From the NCBI RefSeq assembly GCF_037325665.1, contig NC_090261.1, positions 26,646,413-26,710,412 of the forward strand: a stretch of 64,000 bases of DNA, read 5' to 3'. Positions 1-12,400 of the stretch are shown here, piece after piece; position 1 is the stretch's first letter; each line of letters begins with the position of its first letter. The translations under genes and the position numbers were made by a program. Under the pieces are notes generated by a model. That model was given only the letters and a program-made list of their open reading frames with translations, had not been told where the DNA came from and made no database searches. Source of the stretch: Littorina saxatilis (lineage: Eukaryota > Mollusca > Gastropoda > Littorinimorpha > Littorinidae).

Positions 1-37
1 CTCTGCCATCCAAACAGTTGTGACGTTCCACGATATC

Positions 38-170
38 TCAGTCGGATGGGTTCTTGAGGAAAGCGTCCAGGGCCGTTTCCGTCTCCTCTTCGCGAATGCG
101 CTGATCTTCTTGGTACTGGGTGAGTTCCCTTTTCAATGAGCGGTGGTCGTTATCTCCCTGGATCAGTTCA
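38..170 (-). CDS. LRRC74: LRRC74-like exon 13 (last coding exon)
   Basis: Acceptor TTTTTACCAG precedes 170. The first base completes the serine codon of the second EF-hand loop, followed by its position-12 glutamate (S-ELIQGD). The rest is a charged helix ([16 protein letters not shown]) ending FLKNPSD and TGA. Confidence 0.85.
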
Positions 171-997
171 CTGGTAAAAATGGCAATACAAATTATGGTT
201 ATCATCATACCTGAGGATTTTTTATGTTATCGTTTACATTATGGGTTCTTTTCTCATGTTCTTATTTCCTTATTCAGATAGAATTGAAAAAAGTAGATTG
301 CAAAACTTCAACCTCCCTTATAATGAATTCAATACAGACAAGTATATCGGTGACGCGACAGATTTAATACAGAATAGCTTAAAGCCATATGTACTCGATG
401 AATATACACGCTAATTGCTTTACCAACAGCTGGAGACATACTAAATTAAGTTCCCTGCAAGATATTGTGGTCTAGGACCCCTTAAATGTTGAGATATTTG
501 AATTTTTATTTTGATCTAGATCGTCCTATTTATAGATTTGCCAACAGAGGGAACGTTGACGCAAGGGAAATAACTCCGCGTCTTTGTTGACATCCTCACT
601 TTTTCAGAGGCTAGAACAAGCTGTAATTCATGTATATGGTCCGCGCATTGCGACATATCGTCATTATACGGCCTTATGATGCATTTGACATCGATTGTGG
701 GCAAACTACACATCGTAAACACGGGAGCGAGTTAGTAAGCCTTTAAATGGTGTCTCAAAACTGCTTCTGTTTTTTGTAATAGAAGAGAACATCAAGTGCT
801 AAATGTTGTTTCCTGCTGCGATAACAGTATTAAACAAGAGATATACACGGATGCGTAATCAAATAATCCCACAATCGGATGTCATTTATTTTTTATTAAA
901 AGAGGAATGTTGATCCCATCATGATTTTGATTGATGTAAATACTCTTAAAATCTGAATAAAGTAGAAATAACACGAAATTGAAAATAAGATTACAAA

Positions 998-1083
<86 letters not shown>

Positions 1084-2894
1084 GGATGGTTTATTCACAT
1101 AGGCCATTGCCCCTAGTGAAGGGGTGTGAGCAAAAGCAAAAATATTGAATCATTTTTACATTCAGTAGACTCAAAACAGTGCATATTTTTCTCAAAAGTG
1201 GATAACAGATACATCAATGCAGACATCTACATACAAAATTACGATAACAGTGTTTCTCGTATCTTATAAACATAAATCACGTACAGTTTTTTCATGTGTT
1301 GAAGCTAAAAGAAGGCTGAGTCGAAAAGCACTTGGTTGCCTGTAATATTTCAGTGGGATGAATTTTTCTCTCAATTTATGGAAGTATGGACAGACAAGAA
1401 CAAAATGGACTTCATTTTCCAGTTTATCTTTACAAAAGGGACACATGTAATTATTAACATCATAAACTTTTTTGTAACGATGAGTGTGAACGGCAATTTC
1501 AGAGATCCCTAACCTAAACCTTATCATCATGAATCTTAAATGTCTGTCAATATTGAACAAAAGGTAAGGTTTGATCTCAGGAACAGTACAAAATGTTCTA
1601 TACACAGAAAATCTTTCACTATTTTGAATATGAAACTCCCAGTCTTGCCATCTGCATGCAATTAATCTATCTTTCAAAACATACAAAAACTTGTTTTCGT
1701 CAACAACACCTTGATTCAACCACACAAAACCATATCCTAACTGATACAATTTACAACGCACATTTGACGCCCAATTCGATTTACCATTCTCATCCATCCT
1801 GTACAGCATTTTATATGATTTATGAGGCAATCTATGCTCAGACATTCTCAACAATTTTAACCAATATTTATTACATTTCAATATCGAATTTACGTACAAA
1901 GGGTATCTGTTAGTTTCTCCATATACCAAATCGTTTGGTGTACGCATTTCTAAACCCAGAAACTTTTTCAATGCAAATAAATGAACCTTTTCACATTCTA
2001 TGGCTGCTTTATCTAAGCCCCATAACTCTGCACCATATTGTGTAATAGGTTGTACTTGTGCATCAAATAGCTTTAGATAAACATCCAAACTAGTATTATT
2101 AATCATGTATAACTTATGTGAAATCGACAACAAAGCTTGCTTAGCTCTACTTGCAAGGTCTAAGCAGGCAGCCGTAAAACTAAGCCTGGTCGAAAAAAGT
2201 ATTCCCAAATACTTATATGCATTCACTACAGGTAAAACATTCCCTTCATAAATCCATCTTTCTCTGGCAGCCAAATAGCCCCCCTTCCTAAAAACCACAA
2301 TGTTACTTTTACTCATATTTACTTTCAACTGGAGAGAACGAGCTGCCTTGTCCAGATTATTTAATTGGTTTTGTAAACCAACCACAGTTTCTGACAGCAA
2401 TATCAAATCATCAGCAAACAAAAGTAGAAACAACTCAAAATAATCTATCGTAAAAATGGCACCATGTTTTCCAACTTCAATAATCTGAATTGCTAATTCA
2501 TTAATATACAATGAAAATAAAACAGGACTACACACATCTCCCTGCTTCACCCCAAATGTGCATTTTATACATTCAGTCAACTTAAATCCACATCTCACTC
2601 TCACCTTTACTGACTCATACATACTCTTTATACATTTGAGAAGTTTTCCCGTCACTCCATTTTTTAACAAAATAGGCCAAAGCAGGTTTCTATTTATAGA
2701 ATCAAAAGCCTTTTCAAAGTCTATGAAAGCGACATACAGTTTACGGTTAAGGGCAAATTGTTTCTGTACGAAAGCTAACAAAGTAAACATGTGATCAGTG
2801 GTAGTATAACACCTCTTAAATCCAGCCTGGTATTCACCAGTAATATTATATGTAACTCCACCCATTCCTGCAATCTGTCATTAATTATAGAACC

Positions 2895-2951
<57 letters not shown>

Positions 2952-5900
2952 AGAGCTAGAGAGAGAGAGAGAGAGAGAGAGAACCTTGGAACATGATGAA
3001 GCAGAGAAGAGACTTTGAACAAGCAGATGTATGAACATTAAAGGCAGAGTAAGCCTCCCGTAAACCATCACAGATACGGTCAGGCTTTTACACACAGTAC
3101 AAACACCATTTCATTTAAACACTCACCAATTGAGAACATCCTAGGTGCCCTCCGTAAAGAGCGAACAATTTTCAAAGAATTTATTTTTGCGTGGTTTATC
3201 TTACCCCTGAGCCATCGTGAACCCGTGTGATCCAGTTTTCCCTTTTCACAATGCAGTCGTCATTGTTAGTCATCTGAATGCGACTCGACGTGAGCTTATC
3301 TACAATAGCACGTTTTTTTATGCACGAAACAACGGCTGTGGTTCACAAGAACTCTAGCGATGGCTTTTGACTGTTGAGAGGAACGGCGATTTGCACTGAT
3401 AAACCGGCCGTCGTCTGCTACGACCCTTGCGTGACCCTGCTTCCGGGCTTTTCTTTTTTTAAACTTTCACAACTTCGAATTGTTCTGATCTTGTCTTGAT
3501 GAAAAACGAATTCTTTTATGATTAAAGAATGTTTGTGTAACAAGCTGTCAATTTATTATTTAGATTTTAAAAGTTAGGTCTAGCGCAAAAACGAGGCGCC
3601 GTTGTTGTTAACGGAACAAGTCTACGAAAATAAATTCTTTGAAAATGTCTCACGCTCGACAGAAAGCAGCCAGGATGTTCCCGTTCGGTGAGCGTTCAAA
3701 TGGAAGTATGCTTGTACTGTATTTAGACGCTCGGGGAGCTCTGTGATGGTTTACGGGAGGCTTACTGTGCCTTTAAATTTTTTAAAGTGTAAATAAATCA
3801 CTAAAAGCTGGATGAATAATCAGAAAGAAACATTTTTCACGTCTACCACAAAACATACATGATGTAGTAGATGAAAGCTACAAGACGATTGTAGTATCCA
3901 GATAAGAAAATGGCGGTAACTTTCTCCTGGACACATACTGAAGGAATTAAGCAGAAAGATAGCTGCAGAAGAAACCGACAGCATGATTAGAAGAGAAAAT
4001 TACAAAGAGAAAAGAATACATGTGAAACAAAATGTAAAAAAGGATACAGAAAGTAAAACAAAGAAACTACAGACTGTCTGTGGTATTTTAACATGCAAAA
4101 TACGAATAAGAATAAATGCACTAAACAAGTCTAGAAAACAAATCTAAAAAACTATTACTTCAACATCAAGTTGTAAGTTGTAAGAAAGAGTATACTTTTG
4201 TGCAATTAGAAGGCTCTTACCTCTCACTAAACCAGGGCCTGTAAAATGCGTTGAATAAGAATACATCAAGCAAATATCACGCAGGTTTCACACACTACAT
4301 TTATACAGAGGAAGGGTATACACACAGTGGTATGCTAGACGGGCGCTGTGGCGGGGTGGTAAGACGTCGGCCTCTTAATCGGAAGGTCGAGGGTTCGAAT
4401 CCCGGCTGCGGCCGCCTGGTGGGTTAAGTGTGGAGATTTTTCCGATCTCCCAGGTCAACTTATGTGCAGACCTTCTAGTGGCTTATCCCCCTTCGTGTGT
4501 ACACGCAAGCACAAGACCAAGTGCGCACGGAAAAGATCCTGTAATCCATGTCAGAGTTCGGTGGGTTATAGAAACACGAAAATACCCAGCATGCTTCCTC
4601 CGAAAGCGGCGTATGGCTGCCTAAATGGCAGGGTAAAAACGGTCATACACGTAAAATTCCACTCGTGAAAAAACACGAGTGTACGTGGAAGTTTCAGCCC
4701 ACAAACGCAGAAGAAGAAGAAGAAGTGGTATGTAAAATCTACTCTTCACTTCAGGTTGATGGTTGAGAATGTAAACAAACACGCACACTCATGCAGACTC
4801 TTTAACCTCGCCACATGTTATCTCCTTTTTGCTCCTCATATAAGCAAATCAACACTATGTTAACCACTCAGACGAATGAATATCCCAACCCAAGCACACG
4901 TGCTGTGATCTTAATCAACTCAGAATAACGTCACGCTCATAAGATAATTGCCTATGTCATTATTTTGATGTTTTGAGAAAAACGCAAAAAAAGTTCTTTG
5001 GTTTCTGAACAATCTGCTTATCTCATTTTAGGTATAAGTTGCAAACTGCCTATCTCGAGCGGTGACAGCTGGATAAAGGTGAGATAAAGAGCTGACAGCA
5101 ACATTTTCAATCAGCAAAACTGCATAACAACCCACAAAGAGCTTTTGCATACTTTTACATTCTCAAAACAAGTCTTACTGTATCATAAAGAAAAAGTTGC
5201 CTAACTCAAGAAACGAGTTCGAGCTTTGCTTACGTTACTGCGGCAATGGTTTCCGATAGTCTAAGAGTGTGTACTCTCTAACACATGATAGATACCCTTC
5301 CAGTAGCTTCCCCTGTAGTTTCACTACATAAATGCCTAACACTGAGATAGGTATTTTTACACCCCCGGTATAGGGGTGTGTATAGGATTCGGTCCATGTG
5401 TTTGTTTGTTTGTTTGTGTTCGCATATAGATCTCAAGAATGAACGGACCGATCGTCACCAAACTTGGTGAACAGGTTCTATACATTCCTGAGACGGTCCT
5501 TACAAAAATTGGGACCAGTCAAACACACGGTTAGGGAGTTATTGGTGTGTATAGGATTCGGTCCATGTGTTTGTTTGTTTGTTTGTGTTCGCATATAGAT
5601 CTCAAGAATGAACGGACCGATCGTCACCAAACTTGGTGAACAGGTTCTATACATTCCTGAGACGGTCCTTACAAAAATTGGGACCAGTCAAACACACGGT
5701 TAGGGAGTTATTGGTGGATTAAAATTATACAAGGACTTATAGAGGGACATCTTAATGGTCAAAGGGAAATAACCATTCTCACTCAGTCACTGCCACCAAC
5801 TGAGAAGGTTATTTCCCTTTGACGGGGGTGTTTTTCCTACCTCGAAGGAATTTCTTGTTCTTATGAGCGTGACGATAAGTTAGATACCTTCCTCCCCGTG

Positions 5901-7456
5901 TAAAATACCATGTGAACCAACACAGGTCTACCCAGGTTTTAACATGGGACAAGGTCACGGGTCATCCTTCCACTTGGGCATATACAAACAATTCGATAAC
6001 GTAACCCAGATGCATCATGCCATCATGCCATCTTCATCATTTTGCTCCAAACTTCACTCTCAACTCGATAGAACTATCAAGATAAGTTTTGTGTGAATAT
6101 TTGTTTGTCTGTTCACTTAAAAGACCGTTGGGTCGAAATACGGATGATTTGTGAATGTATTGTTTTGTCAATAACAAACGTTCCAACAACCTACCTTTCT
6201 TGTTGTTTGATTCTGTAACCCAGATGCATTCTTTCTTTGCAAAATGATTTGTTTTTTTACATTATTAATCTTGTAAGTGACATCTATGTGAATCTACGAA
6301 ATTAATTCAGAGAAAAAAATCTACTCTGCATAGGAGGCAGTCGGCCTCTTGTTAATTGGAATGTCTCCGGTGGAAGGATGCTGTTATTCCATGTAAAAGT
6401 CTGGGCGGATCTGTGGTTATTTACAAATTCGTTTTCATGGGAAGAAAGAGTAAATGCATTCCGAGGTACTATGGGGATTATACACCGCCAACCCGATATC
6501 AACATGGTGGTTTTTTTAGCTTTTGCCGCCACGTTCAGTTGTTTAGCAAAGGTGCAGTTAGGTGGATTGCATGTTTTAGGTAACTTCTGGAAGAGAAAAA
6601 GCCACATTCAGCACATTTTGAAATGACCGCTGTGAGATAACACAAGCAAAAACACAGTTTGTCGTGGTGCAAAATGCTAACACATGACATTCCTCTCTTG
6701 TCAAATCAGTCAGCACTCAGTATACATTGAAATAGCTTGGGCAATCTACGAAGGGAAGTGAGCCGAGCCACATGCTTAAAGCTACAGTAGGCCTGCCTAT
6801 AATGGTAACGAATACAATAATTGTCAGAAGATATGCGAACGGGCTTTTTTCAGCTTGGAAAAATATCAGCAAGCTGTTGTTATTTAGTTTTATTTTTTAT
6901 TTTTCGTCGCTAATGTCTGGCAAAGGATAACGCTTTCTTCAGTGTTGAATGTATATTATTGTTACCCCACCATATGTTTCACGTTGAAACTTTCCCACCC
7001 CTTTCCTGTGCCCGCCACCCAATCTACATAATTATGTTCCTTCATAGAACACTGGACCTAAAATCAGAAGGACCAGAGGATGTGTCATTACCTGAAGTCT
7101 ATCTCGCCATCCCCGTCAGTGTCCAGCCGGTCCAGCAAGATGTCAATCTGGTCGTCAGTGATCTCGATACGCGCGGACTGCCAGAAGAAGTAATATCACT
7201 ATCAGTCAGATATGTCAGACTGCTCACACGTTTTATACATGCTCGTGCTGGTGACGGGTGGTAGCTGAAATAGCAATGAGCTGTGAACAGTGAATGATGT
7301 CCCTAACTGACAGTATAACAGTGCAGTAACACCTTCTCTTTTACCCCGTCCTCAGAGTTTGAGCATCTCAACACAAAAAAGGTTGTCGAAAAGAGTGCAT
7401 TAGATGAGTACCTTGCGTACTGCTGTTTATGAATTCTTCGTAGTTATGATTGTATC

Positions 7457-7552
<96 letters not shown>

Positions 7553-9377
7553 TGTGTGTGCGTGTGTAGAAAGAAGTTACACTGTTAGGAAATGGAGGTC
7601 CGGTCATCACTTTTTGTGTACAAATTATGAAATTGTGATCTTACAAATCTATACCGCAAAATACACTGCAGTAAGAGGGGACAGACAAAAGATCATACAA
7701 ACCTTGATTCCATTGACAAACTCTTCTCTGGAGATGGACATGCTCTGGTCTTTGTCGAAATGACGTAACAGGTCTATCAGTCTGTAGCCAGCCTGCTCCA
7801 CCCACTCCTTCAGCTTCGTCATAGGGTCTCGCTGTAAGCATGACGTCATCATAACGTCATGAAAATAAGTGACGTAACAGGTCTATCAGTCTGTAGCCAG
7901 CCTGCTCCTTCCACTCCTTCAGTTTCGTCATAGGGTCTCGCTGTAAGCATGACGTCACCATAACGTCATGAAAATAAGTGACGTAACAGGTCTATCAGTC
8001 TGTAACCAGCCTGCTCCTCCCATTCCTTCAGTTTCATAATAGGGTCTCGTTGTAAGCATGACGTCATTATGACGTAATGAAAATAACTATGTCATCTTGG
8101 TAACGTAATAATGATTACATTAAGCGTGACAAAAATGATACAAGAGGTATGCTCATTGCTATTAATATAAAACCATGCAAAAGATTAATTTTTCTCAAGT
8201 ATAATACAAGCCTTCACATTTTGATGTCGTAAACCAACAGAGCACCCGATGTGGATCCTGCATTCTAAAAAAAGAACATTTTAATGGATACGATCGGTAC
8301 TCAGCAAATACTGAAAAGACCCCTTACTGGTTCGCCTGGACTCTTGACAAACAACAGAACCGTCATTCTTTCCAGCCTTAATCTGTGTTTCCCTGACGAA
8401 AACATCACAGAGATAACCTTATTGGGAAACTTCTAGTATGTAAATGTCCGAAATCCGAAAAGATTGGACACGAATTCGTCAACTGATCAGACTTCTGTAG
8501 ATTTCTTCTCAAAACTTTAAGATATCCGTTTTGTCTTGAGATCGCACATTACTGATAGGCTTAAAGCCTGTCCTTAATTGAGCAAAGTCGACTGCGCGAA
8601 GTACACTGGCCGCACGGAGCTTAAGCACTGAGTTTTGGGTAAAAAAAAAGACTTTGGGCTCAACCAAGGACCGAGTCAACGTACACTGTCTGTTTTTAGT
8701 CGGAGCAAGAACTGGTAGCTTACCAGCGAGCAAATACCGATCGTTCTAATGTCTAACCCATATCACTGGTGATCACCTTGAAGACCTCCACGGGGTCCAT
8801 GCATATCTCCCTGGCCTTGGTGTCAGGCAGGACCCCGCCGTGGTGAACCCTCAGCGGCCTCTCTGCCTCTAGCTTGTCCTGGCGCTCCTTGAACTGTGGT
8901 GTCACCTTGGAGTTCTGCGGAAGAAAGGGTCCAGGGCTGGTATGCACGAGTCGAGGTTAGAGACTTTGGTCCGGGATAATTTGTAACATGTATGTAGTTT
9001 ATCCCGGACTAAAGTCTCTAAATTCAACTCCTGCATACCGGCCCAACGGTGAACGCGAAGAAAGACTGATTTTGTGTCTGTGATTAACAATGAATAAGAA
9101 TTAGTTTTGTCGAAACATTTCACATGGACAAACTGAGAATGTCGTTATGACTAACGTAAAACATAAGCCCTTACTAATGTATTAATGTTGTTGTTATTGT
9201 GTGCGTTTTTCTGCTGGATTTAGAGGTTCGATTAGACGTGGCATGATCTAAACTCAACGCACACACACATGTCTGTCTGTTTTGTCTCACAGTGTCTCTG
9301 TCTGTCTGTCTGTCTGTCTGTCTGTCGGTCTCTGTCTTTGTCTCTGTCTCTATCTCTCTCTCTGTCTGTCTCTCTCT

Positions 9378-9416
<39 letters not shown>

Positions 9417-12400
9417 TCTCTTTCTCGATCTTTCCATTTAGGCGGCGGCACGTCTATGTGGTTATATAGCTATTCTGATGGACACGTGGGGGGATTCGGG
9501 GGCTGTGATTGGATGGTCTCACACATCCCTTTTCCGATCATCAAAGCATAACGCTACAAAAGTTGGCCATTTTTGCCGATATCCAAACGATATCGGCAAT
9601 AACAAAGACGCATGGTTCCGGTTTCTTCCACGTGTATAAAGTACACGCATACCTCGCCAGGCTTGTGTCTGTGGCTAGTCGACAGACGATGCCATTTGCT
9701 TTGTGTGTGTTTTTGTTGTTGCTTACTGTACATGACATACATTACGTGTAAAATCCAGTTCTTTAACTGGCAGCAAACCTTGCAAATTTCCAGAAGCTGC
9801 AATCTGAAGCGACCTATCTCTGATTTTTGCAGACGATCTCTCCAATCACCAATGTTTAACACAAAATCAGCAAACTCTCCTGTCACATAGAACGTCCATT
9901 GTGTAGTGCAATGTTGAAATAAAGAACGGTTACCGGTCTGAAACATTTCGTCGTTTCTTCTGAGACAATCCTTGTTCTCTTATCATCTACAGATTTACCG
10001 CAGTCTTCACCACGCGAATTCCCAACAGAAGTCAGACTTTCGAACATACAATCTACGTAGGCAAGCATGATACGTCATAACGTCATATGATTCCTAAGAT
10101 ATTGACGTAATGCTAAGCATCCGGTTATCTTGAGTTTTCTCCGTAATACATGTCCGTGGGTTTTTCAATGTTCGGTTATTTCCGTGGCTTCATGCAGAAA
10201 GGGAACCGTCGTCTGCAATCAAGGACATGGACCATTCTGGTCCTTGTTGCTGACAAAAACATGATTTTAACACAGAATTTAATGTCAGAATAGCTATATA
10301 AACGCTATTGTGTTTTCATCGTAGCAATAGGGTCCGATATTTAGACTCGAACAAGTATAATGCGACTCGTCTTCGACTCGTCGGCATTATACTTGTCTCG
10401 TCTAAATATCGGGCCCTATTGCTACGCTGAAAACACAATAGCTGTTAATGTGTATCTCTGTGGAACAGTGTTATGCGCATAATCTTGCATTTCTTTATGT
10501 TCGTGGTTTCAGCACATTACGCTCTCTACATGTCGAACAGACTAAGTGTATATATTTTGCTAACTGACCCCCAAGTCGAGAGTGGTGAGGTTGCTACAGT
10601 CGTTTCTCTCCAGACCAAGCAACAATCCCAGCGAGCCGTCAGGCCCCAGTGAGTTGTACCCCACCTGGAATCACAGTCATGTCAGACATGTAACAGACAC
10701 ATGACATCACTCATAGTTTGTGCAATTTATAATTGTTGAAAACATCAGTAACGCAGTTATAACATGAGTCACACGCAATAAAGTATATAACATCAGCGTG
10801 ACAGATATGAAATCAAAAAACAATTTTCGGCAGTTAAACATCAGTTCACGAAGTGTCTGATCCGTGTTCATGTCTGGCTATACAGAGACAGTTCTACATG
10901 GCTTTCTTTTCTACGTTTGTCTCGGTGACTTCGTCATCACGAGCAGTGGAAACTTAGGTCCCTGCCAGACTAGTTTGACACGACATCATGTACATGATTT
11001 TCCAACGGGCGAGTGTATGGTTTTGTTATGACATGGGTGGTCTCAGTCTCTTACGTAGGTAGGATACATACAATATCATACAGCTTTGTGTTCTCGAAAT
11101 GAAAACTTTGTCGTGAGCGGGCGTTTGGGAAGAAAGGGCATTAAAATGTCAGTAAAATGTGAAAGGGTGCAAAACTGAATAAAAAAGAAAAAAGACAAGA
11201 AACATGGTATTTGTGCAGAAGCTTTACTGATCAAAAACTGATATCTTCGTCGATATCAGAGGAAATGTTTTACATACGTTTTGTGCTTGCAGTGTTTCGT
11301 TGTGAAACATGGTATTTCTGCAGAAGCTTTATCAAAAACTGATATCTTCGTCGATATCAGAGGAAATGTTTTACATACGTTTAGTGCTTGCAGTGTTTCG
11401 TTGTGTTGCAGACCGTGCGCGATGGAAGCAGCGCCCTCCATAGGCAAGCGGCAGTAACTCGCGTCCAGCCGCAGCAAGGTGCGGTTGACCTTGATTGCCT
11501 CCCCTAGAGCGATGGCGCCTTCCAGTCCAAAGCCGTTCATCATCACGTTTACTTCTTTGAGTGCCACGTTTTCCTGAAAATGTAAAGAAAAAAGTCTCAT
11601 GTTTTATGTCAGAAATTATACTCGTCTGTATTGCCACACTTTTTCTGGAAATTAAAGCCATCTTTTTTCTTGCCACACTTTCCTCGAGATCCGTAAGTGA
11701 TGTAAACAAAAACAAAAATAATAAAAAGTAATTAAAATCTTGATAAAAAAGGAAACCATTGCCTGCCGGCTCATGTTGATAACAATTACCTCGCCAAGTC
11801 AGTTATTATTTAACAGACAGCATATCAGAAATTACTCATATTTTCACTAAATGCGTTGTTATCTAAATGTAACCATGACTTTGCCATGAGTGGCGTGAAC
11901 ACACACACACACACACACAATCTGGGTAAGATTTGTTTAGAAATGATTGTTGCTCTAGCGTAGGCAAAAGAGACACAGACAGACACGCAGACAGACGGAA
12001 GGACAAATATATATTAGATATATTAGATATATTAGATGGTCACACCTTGACGGCCTCAGCCAGGCGGACGCAGCCCCGCGTCATGAAATGATTCCAGCTG
12101 ATGTCCAGTGTCTCCAGACTCTCGTTGTCCGTCAACGCGTCCTTGATGCACTGCGCCGCGCGCTCTCCCAGCTCGTTGTGACGTAACTTCAGATGACGTA
12201 ACGTCGTGTTTCTCTGAGGAGGTCAGAATTTCAAAAGTTTTGTCATTTTCTTTCCTTCTTGAAACGCTCTTTTCGTTCTTTCTTTCTTTTCTTTTCTTCT
12301 CTTCTGTATTTTCGTGTCTTTCCTTTTGTCTTTCTTTCGTTTATTTTCTTTCTGTCCTTTCTTTCAGTGTCTTTTTTCCCGTCTTTTCGTTATTTTCTTC

